From CAZAOY01 sp964486925 (GTDB taxonomy: Bacteria > Bacillota > Clostridia > Oscillospirales > Ruminococcaceae): DNA of 64,000 bases. The notes beneath the pieces were generated by a model. The model saw only the letters and a list, made by a program, of their open reading frames with translations. It made no database searches and was not told the DNA's origin. Location of the stretch: positions 15,542 to 79,541 of the forward strand of contig CAZAOY010000003.1 in the NCBI GenBank assembly GCA_964486925.1, in the 5' to 3' direction. Positions 43,339-50,981 of this stretch are shown here, piece after piece. The position numbers were made by a program, and so were the translations under genes. Each line of letters starts with the position of its first letter. Position 1 is the first letter of the stretch.

Positions 43339-44568
43339 ATGAATTACATTAAGAGAGCTTTAGAGGACACATTTTTACAGCTTTCAAAGGAGTATTCAGC
43401 AATTTTAGTTACTGGGCCTCGTCAGGTGGGTAAGACTACGATGCTTGAAAAGCTATCACAGGAGGAAAACATTGGACGTGAGTATGTAACACTTGACGAT
43501 CTAGCGGAGCGTTTGATAGCTAAAAACGATCCCAAAATGTTTTTACAGATCCATAAACCACCTATCTTTATCGATGAGGTGCAGTATGCCCCTGAGCTAT
43601 TTACTTATATTAAGATGTATATTGACAAGCACCATAACCCCGGTGATTTTTGGCTGACAGGTTCGCAGGTGTTTAAGCTAATGGATGGTGTACAGGAATC
43701 TCTTGCCGGTAGGGTGTGTATCTTGAATATGTCGTCAATGTCGCAAGCAGAAGTTTGCGGTGAAATAAGCTTGCCGTTTGAACTTGATTTTGACAAGCTA
43801 AAACAGCGTAGCGATACACGTGAAAGCATTGACACCCCGGCTGTGTATGAGCGGATATGGACAGGTGGTATGCCAGCGATTGTTAGTGGTAGGTATAAAA
43901 GTCGTAATGCACTATATTCTAGTTATATAAGTACGTATATTGACCGTGACATTAAGGAGCTTTCAGGTGCTATCGATTCTCTGAAGTTTATGAATTTTTT
44001 TACCGCAACCGCCGCTTTGTGCGGACAGATGTTAAACTATAAAACTATCGCTGATGTAGCGGGGATAGATCAGATTACTGTAAAGCGGTGGCTTGGAATA
44101 CTAGAAAAGCTAGGTATAATCTTCTACCTACATCCTTATTCAAACAACATGTTAAAACGGATGGTAACAAAGCCGAAGCTGTATTTTTATGACTGTGGAT
44201 TAGTGGCGTATCTCACTAAATGGAGTGACAGTAAGGCACTAATGCACGGGGCGATGTGTGGTGCTATCCTTGAAAGCTTTGTCGTGTCTGAAATAGTAAA
44301 AAGTTATCAAAATACAGGTAGAGATCCGTATATCTACTACTACCGAGATAAAGACAGCAAGGAGATTGATGTTCTGCTTGAAGCTGACGGTAAGCTGTTT
44401 CCTATTGAGATAAAGAAGGCAGCTTTACCTGACAGTCGCATTACCCGTGTGTTTAGTGTGCTTGATAGATCGGGGATGGAACGTTCTACAGGCGCAGTAA
44501 TCTGCACAAGCGATAGGCTTTCAGCGTTTGATCGGGATAGTTTAATCGTGCCAGTGTGGGCTATTTAG
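43339..44568 (+). CDS. AAA_14/DUF4143 ATP-binding protein
   Basis: This 409-residue protein has Walker A GPRQVGKTT (residues 26-34), Walker B PPIFIDEVQ (about 74-82) and a sensor-like LTGSQVF. A DUF4143 part follows with a winged-helix-like TIADVAGIDQITVKRWLGILEKLGIIFYLHPYSNN and a PD-(D/E)xK-like C-terminal YYYRDKDSKEIDVLLEADGKLFPIEIKKA. That last motif (D-x-E-I-K) suggests a nuclease-like fold. The family is common and poorly understood, often seen near toxins or mobile DNA. The palindromic promoter suggests autoregulation by its own winged helix (inference). Confidence 0.9.
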   Translation: MNYIKRALEDTFLQLSKEYSAILVTGPRQVGKTTMLEKLSQEENIGREYVTLDDLAERLIAKNDPKMFLQIHKPPIFIDEVQYAPELFTYIKMYIDKHHNPGDFWLTGSQVFKLMDGVQESLAGRVCILNMSSMSQAEVCGEISLPFELDFDKLKQRSDTRESIDTPAVYERIWTGGMPAIVSGRYKSRNALYSSYISTYIDRDIKELSGAIDSLKFMNFFTATAALCGQMLNYKTIADVAGIDQITVKRWLGILEKLGIIFYLHPYSNNMLKRMVTKPKLYFYDCGLVAYLTKWSDSKALMHGAMCGAILESFVVSEIVKSYQNTGRDPYIYYYRDKDSKEIDVLLEADGKLFPIEIKKAALPDSRITRVFSVLDRSGMERSTGAVICTSDRLSAFDRDSLIVPVWAI

Positions 44569-44620
44569 AATGGTGGATAGATATCTACTTTAAACACACT
44601 ATCAATATGCACACAAACCA

Positions 44621-44657
44621 AAGGCTGTGACAACTCTTGTTCGTCACAGCCTTATTT
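44621..44657 (+). terminator. intrinsic terminator after the DUF4143 gene
   Basis: AAGGCTGTGAC (44621-44631) pairs perfectly with 44643-44653 and is followed by ATTTTA. Confidence 0.82.
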
Positions 44658-44673
44658 TAGTATAATACTAAAA

Positions 44674-44755
44674 TGCAATAAAAACACTCTAAAAAAGCCG
44701 TGCAAAGCCTATAGTTTTTGGATTTGTGCGGTTTTTTTGTAAGTGTTTTATTGCA
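44674..44755 (-). terminator. large hairpin terminator for the TrmH-family gene
   Basis: TGCAATAAAAACACT (44674-44688) pairs with 44742-44755 with one bulge; inside, AAAAAAGCCGTGCAAA partly pairs with TTTGTGCGGTTTTTT. It ends 3 nt before the opposite-strand stop codon, and A-rich sequence gives T runs on the minus strand. Confidence 0.7.
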
Positions 44756-44757
44756 GA

Positions 44758-45489
44758 TTAGTATAAAAGCTCATTTCGCCTTGCGAAGGCGTATGCGCCG
44801 ATACCTACCGCTATGGCTAGGTTGAAGGAATCGACCTCGCTTGAAAGCGGGATCTTTACGCTCTGACCGATGTTGAGAAAGCCCTCGTCTAATCCGCTTG
44901 ATTCGTTTCCGAAGATTAGCGAGAAGGTCTTGCAGGGGAGGGTGTCCTCGGGGGTGTTTGTTGCCTTTAGCATAAAGGGGAAGTAGCTGTGGGAGCTGTA
45001 GAGGTCGCTGTACTCCTCAAAGGAGCGAAATAGCGAAAAATTAATCCTAAACAGTGCTCCCATCGACGCACGGATGGTCTTTGGGTTGTAGATGTCCGCC
45101 GCGGGCTCTATTATAGCGAGGTCATGGATGTTCATCCCCGCCATGGTTCGGATTATCGTACCCAGATTTCCCATGTCGGACGGATTTACCAGTACGATAT
45201 GGGGTTTATCCCGTGCTAACATCCTTTCATTATGATACTTGCGAAACACCGCTAGGATATAGCTGTTCTCCTTTTGGTTTATGGCGGTAAACACCTTATC
45301 CGATAGGAAATACGCTAGATTATTCTCCTTGCAAAGCTTAATAATCCCCTCCTTGTCGTTGTATGAGGAATGGATGTAGATACAGATTATAAGCTCGGGG
45401 CGGGTCTTGATAAGCTCGATGGTAGCGTACCCACCGCAGGTGTAGGAATAATCAAAGTCTTTTTTGTATGGTTTTAATCTGTTTGTCAT
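44758..45489 (-). CDS. TrmH/SpoU-family RNA methyltransferase
   Basis: This 243-residue protein has the SPOUT motifs. Motif 1 is LVNPSDMGNLGTIIRTMAGMNIHDLAII, motif 2 is SLIFGNESSGLDEGFL and motif 3 is SVKIPLSSEVDSFNLAIAVGIGAYAFAR. This is the trefoil-knot 2'-O-methyltransferase core. The N-terminal 80 residues are a substrate-binding-like domain. It acts on rRNA or tRNA; the exact nucleotide is not readable. AAAGGAG precedes ATG 45489. Two small ORFs and a nucleotidyltransferase gene lie upstream on the same strand. Confidence 0.92.
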   Translation of the reverse strand: MTNRLKPYKKDFDYSYTCGGYATIELIKTRPELIICIYIHSSYNDKEGIIKLCKENNLAYFLSDKVFTAINQKENSYILAVFRKYHNERMLARDKPHIVLVNPSDMGNLGTIIRTMAGMNIHDLAIIEPAADIYNPKTIRASMGALFRINFSLFRSFEEYSDLYSSHSYFPFMLKATNTPEDTLPCKTFSLIFGNESSGLDEGFLNIGQSVKIPLSSEVDSFNLAIAVGIGAYAFARRNELLY

Positions 45490-45564
45490 GGCACTTGCTC
45501 CTTTAATTTTAACTTTTTATATAATATAAATTAAAGTGCAAGGTCATTAAAGTCTACGACAAGG

Positions 45565-45657
45565 TTAAAGAATTACTTTGTACTCCATGCAGGTTTTGTC
45601 GTGTCCGTTAGACCTTGCATGGAGAGTATCAAGTGTGGTGTGAAGTAGTATTGACAT
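45565..45657 (-). CDS. small ORF, 30 residues, strong ribosome site
   Basis: The sequence starts MSILLHTTLDTLHARS and ends KTCMEYKVIL. The ATG is six nt after GGGAGGTGA, one of the best Shine-Dalgarno sequences of the window. That site is also the end of the preceding small ORF, so translation would be coupled. An inverted repeat (ACTCCATGCAGGT with ACCTTGCATGGAG, 45582-45624) lies inside the coding part. Not recognised; it could be a small peptide or a translated regulatory leader for the TrmH-family gene 75 nt downstream. Confidence 0.45.
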   Translation of the reverse strand: MSILLHTTLDTLHARSNGHDKTCMEYKVIL

Positions 45658-45663
45658 CAGAAG

Positions 45664-45795
45664 TCACCTCCCTTCGTTTAGGATATCCGATTTAATCGAG
45701 TCTGCAAGCTGTAGGGTATAGGAGTCAGCAACGATAACTAACCTGTTGTCGCTATCAAGGTTGCACCATTTCTGGGTTAGTGCAGTAAAATCCAT
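45664..45795 (-). CDS. small ORF, 43 residues
   Basis: The sequence begins MDFTALTQKWCNLDSD and ends IKSDILNEGR. ATG 45795 lies 7 nt after the nucleotidyltransferase stop with AGGTGA eight nt upstream, so coupled translation is expected. It has no membrane segment and looks like a soluble helix-strand-helix. Codon use resembles that of the neighbours. Not recognised; it might be the remnant of a C-terminal domain of the upstream protein, or a separate small protein. Confidence 0.5.
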   Translation of the reverse strand: MDFTALTQKWCNLDSDNRLVIVADSYTLQLADSIKSDILNEGR

Positions 45796-45802
45796 AGCGG
45801 CT

Positions 45803-46846
45803 TCACCTGTCCTTCAAGAAATCCGCAAGCTCGGTGGAATCCTTAAACCGCCGTATCGGTACATTTTGGTCGGCTAACAGACTCTCGAGTGCGGCTTTAT
45901 GGTCTGCGGCGGATTTACCGATACCGCTTAGGTCGTGTGGGTTGTATGCCTTCACAAGATTAGGCAGGGTGGATAGGTCAACCCCTGTATGTTCGGTGGT
46001 GCATTCAATCTCGTGGGTTAGCTCCGCCGCCGCAAAGAGGGCGGTGACAGGGTCGTTTATCTCACAGGCACGGTTAATCTTATTGTAGTAGTTTATCAGC
46101 TCCTCATAACACTGTGTCCAGTTTTCCTTAAAGGAGCGGCTTGGTGGTAGGTGGTTAACTGCTTCCTTAACTAGGCTGTGAATATCGTTTACAAGACTTG
46201 AAAGCGTATCTAAAATCTCCACAGGGTCGGTGCTGTAAAACAGGGTGTTGTAGCGGGATTCAAGGTCATGTGGGATTATTGGCATTGCTGTGAGCTCCCC
46301 TAGAAGCTTACCTCGCCCACGTCTTACAGGGATACCGTTTAACAGCGATAGCGCTTGACCGAGGTTGTATACCACCTCTATAGCTGTGGCTCGTGCCTGT
46401 GGCAGGGTAGGGGAGGTGTTTTGGTTTTTAAGGGTAATGTACGCGCTGTCGAGCTCCTTTATTGCTAGATCAAGGATATGCGGTCGATCGCTATAATCTA
46501 GCGCTTTAGAACGAAGGCTATCCCACCTTTCCTTGTCCCCTTCGCTACCGTAGTAGCATACCTTTCCATCGGTGATGATGGAGGTAAGAAATTCCTCATG
46601 GTTTGCGATACGCTCCAGACGTTCCCACCCCAGCGCCCAGAAATCGTAGCCGATATCGTCGATTATACAGGTAAACCCTAGGTCAAATCCCCGCTGAGTT
46701 TTCGGCACAATAAACATATCCAGATCCGAACGGCTATGGGTATCGTTAAAGACGGTAGACCCCATCATAATTACCACCGAGATGTCGTTAGGGTAGTCCT
46801 TCTTAATCTTTTCAATTATCAGCTCTAATGCTTTTATCTGTTCCAT
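45803..46846 (-). CDS. nucleotidyltransferase-domain protein
   Basis: This 347-residue protein has a polymerase-beta type nucleotidyltransferase site: MMGSTVFNDTHSRSDLDMFIV, with Gly29-Ser30 and Asp41/Asp43 as metal ligands. A long helical C-terminal part follows (LAIKELDSAYITLKNQ and others). It resembles MNT/ANT-like enzymes that transfer AMP to small molecules or proteins; aminoglycosides are only one option. Start 46846 follows AAGGAGG perfectly. The open frame extends upstream through the folded leader but without a ribosome site. The gene has its own promoter 430 nt upstream. Confidence 0.85.
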   Translation of the reverse strand: MEQIKALELIIEKIKKDYPNDISVVIMMGSTVFNDTHSRSDLDMFIVPKTQRGFDLGFTCIIDDIGYDFWALGWERLERIANHEEFLTSIITDGKVCYYGSEGDKERWDSLRSKALDYSDRPHILDLAIKELDSAYITLKNQNTSPTLPQARATAIEVVYNLGQALSLLNGIPVRRGRGKLLGELTAMPIIPHDLESRYNTLFYSTDPVEILDTLSSLVNDIHSLVKEAVNHLPPSRSFKENWTQCYEELINYYNKINRACEINDPVTALFAAAELTHEIECTTEHTGVDLSTLPNLVKAYNPHDLSGIGKSAADHKAALESLLADQNVPIRRFKDSTELADFLKDR

Positions 46847-47278
46847 TATTTCCTCCTTAAATACAAAGATCTCAACCTTTGCAATGAAGCTTAGTTCATT
46901 GTTAAGGTTGAGATCTTTAAACAGGCACACTGCAACAATTAGGGATTGGGTATTGTAACACAATACCTGCATTGTATTACTATACAGGTATTGCATTACT
47001 GGTATTGCAATAACTGTATAGCAATACTACGGTAGCCTATATTGTTTATACAGACTAAACGTAACATGTTAATCGGTGCAGATTAACACACATCCCTATA
47101 TATCTACAAAGTTATAGTGTGACCCTATCTGATTAGATAACCCAACTCAAACAACAAACCAAGCCTGTGGTTACACAGACTGTTACTATTATGTTGTAAA
47201 TTGAATTATGCTCTAATCATCGTCACACCGCCTATGCTAAATTTTATAGTGATAAAGCAAGCCATCTCTGGCTTTGCT
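46847..47278 (-). ncRNA. long structured leader of the nucleotidyltransferase gene
   Basis: Between the promoter (47285-47313) and ATG 46846 lies about 430 nt without a recognised gene but with at least five hairpins. They are a GCAA(A)GCCA stem with GAGA loop right at the 5' end (47257-47277) and CTGTG/CACAG (47165-47178). TGTTAATC/GATTAACA (47067-47088) and a cluster of GGTATTG/CAATACC words (46949-47027) come next. Last is a 24-bp stem with two mismatches (46865-46888 with 46895-46918) that ends just before the ribosome site. It does not show the T-box TGGAACCGCG word or any riboswitch consensus that I know. Confidence 0.55.
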
Positions 47279-47284
47279 GTGTAC

Positions 47285-47313
47285 AGTATAACATATATTG
47301 TGGGGGATGTCAA
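47285..47313 (-). promoter_or_regulatory. sigma-A promoter of the nucleotidyltransferase leader
   Basis: Minus strand TTGACA (47308-47313) and TATACT (47285-47290), spacer 17 bp. Confidence 0.85.
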
Positions 47314-47372
47314 TAGATATTAGTGAAAATATTTGTTTGCAGTAGACTATAAATATATATTTCCATTTTTAG

Positions 47373-47401
47373 TTGATTTGTAAAATAATTTTTGCTATAA
47401 T
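47373..47401 (+). promoter_or_regulatory. sigma-A promoter of the GNAT gene
   Basis: TTGATT (47373-47378) and TATAAT (47396-47401), spacer 17 bp. It is divergent from the nucleotidyltransferase promoter 60 bp away. Confidence 0.75.
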
Positions 47402-47428
47402 GATGGTATAACTTTGTAATCACTGTTA

Positions 47429-47632
47429 ATGCTCATAGCTACACAATTATTACATAACATAAGTCAAAAAGGATCTATACTTATATCTTTAAACACAAAC
47501 CCACCCGCAGATATGCTAAGACGTCGCTTGATACAGCAAATAACAGATTTTATTGGTGGTACGAAAAGGTTATATCCCGATATAAAACCGCTTATGTGTT
47601 TCAAGCCTAAAAAAGGAGGAAAAGCAACTTGA
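47429..47632 (+). CDS. doubtful small ORF in the GNAT leader
   Basis: An open frame of 67 codons runs from just after the predicted transcription start and its stop overlaps the start of the GNAT gene (TTGA). It ends KPKKGGKAT, which is largely the reading of the GNAT ribosome site. No Shine-Dalgarno sequence precedes ATG 47429 or the internal ATG at 47513. It may be a translated leader, the tail of a decayed gene, or chance. Confidence 0.25.
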   Translation: MLIATQLLHNISQKGSILISLNTNPPADMLRRRLIQQITDFIGGTKRLYPDIKPLMCFKPKKGGKAT

Positions 47633-48258
47633 AGATAAGACTTGAAGAAAAGGCTGACTACAGTATTACAGAAAACCTCGTTAGAGAAGCCTTTTGGAAT
47701 CTATATCGCCCAGGCTGTGACGAACATTTTATAGTCTATAAAATGCGAGGACATAGTGATTTTATCCCTGAGCTTGCATTTGTTATTGAGGATAAGGAGC
47801 AGATTGTTGGATGTATCTATTACACCCATTCTAAGGTTGTGGATAAGGATGGAAATGAGCATAAAACGATAACCTTCGGGCCGGTTGCAGTTCTGCCTAA
47901 GCTTCAGCGACAGGGTATAGGGCGAAGGCTTATCACCCATTCCATAAAAAAGGCACAGGAGATGGGATTTTCAGCTATAGTTATCGGCGGGTATCCATAT
48001 CATTACCGCACCTATGGTTTTGTTGGTACTAAAAGATATGGGATAACTATGCCGGACGGTAATTTCTATAAAGGTATTATGGCACTTCCGCTTTACGAAC
48101 AAGCGTTAAGAGGTGTTAGTGGAAGCGTGTATTTTAGCGATGTATTCGATACCGAAAAGACACAGGTGGATGAATTTGATAAGCTGTTTGCGCCTAAAGA
48201 AAGATGTGTGCAGGATAGTCAAAGGGAGTTTGAGATTGCGTCGGGTGAGCTAGAATAG
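47629..48258 (+). CDS. GNAT-family N-acetyltransferase (YhbS-like)
   Basis: This 209-residue protein starts with TTG after AAGGAGG. It has FGPVAVLPKLQRQGIGRRLITHSIKKAQEMG as the acetyl-CoA motif (Q-x-x-G-I-G), and IVIGGYPYHYRTYGFVGTKRYGI after it. This order is typical of the YhbS/COG3153 group. The natural substrate is unknown; the gene is part of a local trio with nucleotidyltransferase and APH-like kinase families. Confidence 0.9.
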   Translation: MKIRLEEKADYSITENLVREAFWNLYRPGCDEHFIVYKMRGHSDFIPELAFVIEDKEQIVGCIYYTHSKVVDKDGNEHKTITFGPVAVLPKLQRQGIGRRLITHSIKKAQEMGFSAIVIGGYPYHYRTYGFVGTKRYGITMPDGNFYKGIMALPLYEQALRGVSGSVYFSDVFDTEKTQVDEFDKLFAPKERCVQDSQREFEIASGELE

Positions 48259-48446
48259 AGGAGCTTTAATATTTTGATAATACAGAAAAAAGTAGTATTT
48301 CACACTGCGTTATAGATAATTCAAGCTTAGACAGTTATCTTTTTGGTTGGAGTGTTGTTGCTATGGGAGGGTGAGCAGGCGATAACCTACCTAACCGGCT
48401 TAAAAAAGCAATTACAGTTAAGATTCAATATATAAGGAGAATGAAG

Positions 48447-49232
48447 ATGAAATTAACCCAAATCACACCAAGCCTAAACGATTATCCGAAAGAGCTACAG
48501 CCGTTTTTGTCAAATGCGAGGTTATTCGACAGTAGCTCCTCCCCCGCAGCAAAGGTTATCTATATTGATAAGGATAGCGGGTATTTTCTTAAATCTGCAC
48601 CCAAGGGTAGTTTAGAGCGTGAAGCTAAAATGACCCAATATTTCAATACCAAAGGCTTATCCGCTAAGGTTTTGGAATATATCTCTGGTGAGATTGACTA
48701 TCTGCTCACCGAAAGGGTACAGGGTGGCGACTGCACTGCTGAAATGTACCTACAACATCCAAAGCGTTTATGCGACACTCTCGCCGAGCGGCTTTTTTTA
48801 CTTCACAATACAGATTTTTCAGATTGTCCTATGCCAAATCACACTAAGCAGTACATAAAAAGAGCCGCCGATAACTATCATAGCGGTATCTATGACAACA
48901 GCTTATTCCCCGACAATTGGGGATACGAAACGGCTGACCAAGCGTACAGGGTGGTTATTGAGCAAGGCGGGCTATTGCAGGCAGATACTGTGCTTCACGG
49001 TGATTACTGCTTGCCGAATGTTATCCTTAACGATTGGGCGTTTAGCGGGTTTATCGACCTTGATTGCAGCGGGGTAGGCGACCGACATGTAGACCTGTTT
49101 TGGGGAGCGTGGTCGTTGTCCTATAATCTTAAAACAGACAGATACCGTGAACGATTTTTTGATGCGTATGGTCGAAGCTTTATAGACGAAGAGCGCTTTA
49201 AAATCATTGCGGCAATTGAGGTTTTTGGGTAA
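48447..49232 (+). CDS. APH(3')-like phosphotransferase
   Basis: This 261-residue protein is an aminoglycoside-phosphotransferase/kinase-like enzyme. The N-lobe has GYFLKSAPKGSLEREAKMTQYF, with the ATP-binding Lys and Glu. The C-lobe has the catalytic VLHGDYCLPNVIL (His184-Asp186, Asn191) and the metal-binding FIDLDCSGVGDRHVDLFWGAWSL (Asp204). FIDLD-GVGDRHVDL is close to APH(3') wording, so kanamycin/neomycin-type resistance is possible. Sequence alone does not prove drug phosphorylation. ATG 48447 is preferred because AAGGAG is 8 nt upstream; ATG 48441 is only two nt from it. Confidence 0.88.
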   Translation: MKLTQITPSLNDYPKELQPFLSNARLFDSSSSPAAKVIYIDKDSGYFLKSAPKGSLEREAKMTQYFNTKGLSAKVLEYISGEIDYLLTERVQGGDCTAEMYLQHPKRLCDTLAERLFLLHNTDFSDCPMPNHTKQYIKRAADNYHSGIYDNSLFPDNWGYETADQAYRVVIEQGGLLQADTVLHGDYCLPNVILNDWAFSGFIDLDCSGVGDRHVDLFWGAWSLSYNLKTDRYRERFFDAYGRSFIDEERFKIIAAIEVFG

Positions 49233-49309
49233 ATGATGGATTAACCCGTCCTTAGCTATCATTATTGGTTTTGTAGAATGATATAGAATAATAGTGTAGG
49301 AGAAGTAAA

Positions 49310-49744
49310 ATGAACATGTTAGATATAGCGATACTTATCTTTGTAATTATGGAAGGCGCAAATGTCTGCATTCTATACTTTGCACCCGATTCAAGGCTTG
49401 GTAATGGCGTTGCTATCTTCAATGAATGGGAGCGGTCAAAGGAGGATGAGGGGGCGCACCTTTTTGCACGGTACATGACATACTGGGTAGCAGGCACAAA
49501 GCTGATTTTTATTGTTCTTCTTTTAGTCGTGCTGTTTACAGGCGGGGAGACAACAAAGCTTTGTGCCGTGGGAGCGATGGTTCTATCAATTGCAACCTAT
49601 TTTTGGAAGCTACATCCAATTGTGAAAAAGCTTGATAGTATGGGCAGAATCACTCCGAAGGGTTATTCAAAGTCACTAGGGTTTATGATTGCCGGATTTA
49701 TGGCGATGTTTTCGATTGCGCTTGTTGTGTATTTATCTATGTAG
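49310..49744 (+). CDS. four-helix membrane protein of unknown function
   Basis: This 144-residue protein has four predicted transmembrane helices at about residues 4-25, 60-80, 84-100 and 122-143. A hydrophilic loop with ERSKEDEGAHLFARYMTYWVAG lies between the first and second. Not recognised as a known family. AGGAGAAG precedes the ATG. It lies 77 nt after the phosphotransferase gene and may share its transcript; a perfect hairpin follows. Confidence 0.72.
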   Translation: MNMLDIAILIFVIMEGANVCILYFAPDSRLGNGVAIFNEWERSKEDEGAHLFARYMTYWVAGTKLIFIVLLLVVLFTGGETTKLCAVGAMVLSIATYFWKLHPIVKKLDSMGRITPKGYSKSLGFMIAGFMAMFSIALVVYLSM

Positions 49745-49815
49745 CCTAAATTTTAACTAAGCTACACTCCAAAATTACTTACCTTTCGATTAAATTCTTG
49801 TTTTCTTTAAAACAG

Positions 49816-49865
49816 ATCAAAAGCACTATCATAGCAAAAAATCTTGCTATGATAGTGCTTTTGAT
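49816..49865 (+). terminator. 22-bp perfect hairpin after the four-helix protein gene
   Basis: ATCAAAAGCACTATCATAGCAA (22 nt, 49816-49837) pairs perfectly with 49844-49865 around a six-nt loop; the end of the right arm (CTTTTGAT) provides T residues. Confidence 0.75.
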
Positions 49866-50097
49866 GATATATACAATTATGATATAACCAAACAACCCAT
49901 CTACACAAGCTGGTGATGTCATACCTCAAATTAAAGCTAACCTTTGCAAGGGAAGTTGAGGTACACCTTTTTACTAGTTATGCACAGCTACGCTTTTCTC
50001 GCCTTTATAACAAAGGTAGATGTAAATCCCTTATTGGATAATCAAACCAAAAAATACCATTATTTTTAATATAATTCTACTAAACTATGTATGAAGG
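49866..50097. other. intergenic region, no gene seen
   Basis: This spacer between convergent genes contains one weak hairpin (TACCTCAA...TTGAGGTA, about 49921-49963). No ORF with a ribosome site was seen. Confidence 0.45.
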
Positions 50098-50685
50098 TCA
50101 CGACGTTTTAACCGCTCTACCCCTCTTTACACCGTATAGGATAACAAAAACAGCAATAGCCAAAACCGCCGACACCCCAAAACCTATCCACAGGATAAGA
50201 GTGAAGCTGTGGATATAGCTTATGGAATCTCCCGTTAAATCCATCGATTGGAGTATCCTTAGGATGATAAAGATATAGATAAAGGCGGTAGCGTTTATCG
50301 TAAGGGCGGGCAGGGTGATTATCCCTAGCCGAAAGCTGTTATATACCACTAGGGCAATAGATAGGATGACCGCTACAATGCCTACTACCAGTATGTTCCA
50401 GCAGGTAGACCCAATCCTCTCAAGAGGCAGAGATAGCATAAGCCTTGTCGTCCATAGTGAGCCGCTATTCTTTACGTTTAGTATGTCTATCATCGTCAAT
50501 GTAACAAAGAAGTAGGTTGCGATTAGTGGGATTAGCGTCATAATTAGGGTAAAGAGGTACAGCTTTACAGCACTGCGGCGGCTGAAGTTAACGTTAATAA
50601 AGCCGTAGCTTTGGTGTACCGGTAGAGTAAAAAGGCTATCCGTTGTTGTAGCGGTGTCTTGCTCTGCAATTGCTTGTGGTTTCAT
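50098..50685 (-). CDS. multi-pass membrane protein of unknown function
   Basis: This 195-residue protein has a hydrophilic N-terminus (FTLPVHQSYGFINVNFSRRSAVK). Four hydrophobic segments follow at about residues 42-65, 93-115, 122-140 and 158-185, then a basic tail. Not recognised. AAGGAGGGCGAACGC precedes ATG 50685. Its promoter probably lies at 50846-50875, across a 100-N gap, so the leader length is unknown. It would be divergent from the ABC exporter pair. Confidence 0.7.
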   Translation of the reverse strand: MKPQAIAEQDTATTTDSLFTLPVHQSYGFINVNFSRRSAVKLYLFTLIMTLIPLIATYFFVTLTMIDILNVKNSGSLWTTRLMLSLPLERIGSTCWNILVVGIVAVILSIALVVYNSFRLGIITLPALTINATAFIYIFIILRILQSMDLTGDSISYIHSFTLILWIGFGVSAVLAIAVFVILYGVKRGRAVKTS

Positions 50686-50720
50686 GCGTTCGCCCTCCTT
50701 AAGTTATCTTTTAACTTTCT

Positions 50721-50820
50721 NNNNNNNNNNNNNNNNNNNNNNNNNNNNNNNNNNNNNNNNNNNNNNNNNNNNNNNNNNNNNNNNNNNNNNNNNNNNNNNN
50801 NNNNNNNNNNNNNNNNNNNN
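50721..50820. other. 100-N scaffold gap between divergent genes
   Basis: Exactly 100 N; the two flanks share no overlap. True distance unknown. Confidence 0.95.
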
Positions 50821-50845
50821 AAGATTTACTTCATTAACTGTGTTT

Positions 50846-50936
50846 ATTATAACATAGGTTAATGGGTAAAGTCAATAAAAATTGACAAAAAACATAGTGT
50901 CGGTTTATTGACTTTATGGTTAAAAGATAGTATAAT
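50846..50936. promoter_or_regulatory. divergent promoters with -35 boxes in an inverted repeat
   Basis: Plus strand: TTGACT (50908-50913), 17 bp, TATAAT (50931-50936) for the ABC exporter pair. Minus strand: TTGACT (50870-50875), 18 bp, TATAAT (50846-50851) for the membrane protein. Both -35 boxes lie in a perfect 12-bp inverted repeat, AAAGTCAATAAA (50868-50879) and TTTATTGACTTT (50904-50915). A dimeric regulator bound here could control both genes. Confidence 0.75.
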
Positions 50937-50981
50937 ATGTTAATACATTAGTTCTCGTTACTCCGTTTTAGAAAGGACAAT

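Noticed and set aside
46847..46996. Longer N-terminus for the nucleotidyltransferase
   Set aside because: The extra 50 codons run through the 24-bp hairpin and have no ribosome site, while AAGGAGG precedes ATG 46846.
47101..47300. T-box riboswitch before the nucleotidyltransferase gene
   Set aside because: The leader is long and hairpin-rich, but the conserved TGGAACCGCG-type T-box word and a following terminator are missing, and the gene is not an aminoacyl-tRNA or amino-acid gene.
45803..49744. Mobile resistance island
   Set aside because: No transposase, integrase, flanking repeats or obvious change of base composition was seen around the nucleotidyltransferase, GNAT and APH-like genes.
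50654..50862. Open frames running through the N runs
   Set aside because: They consist mostly of undefined residues created by the 100-N gaps.
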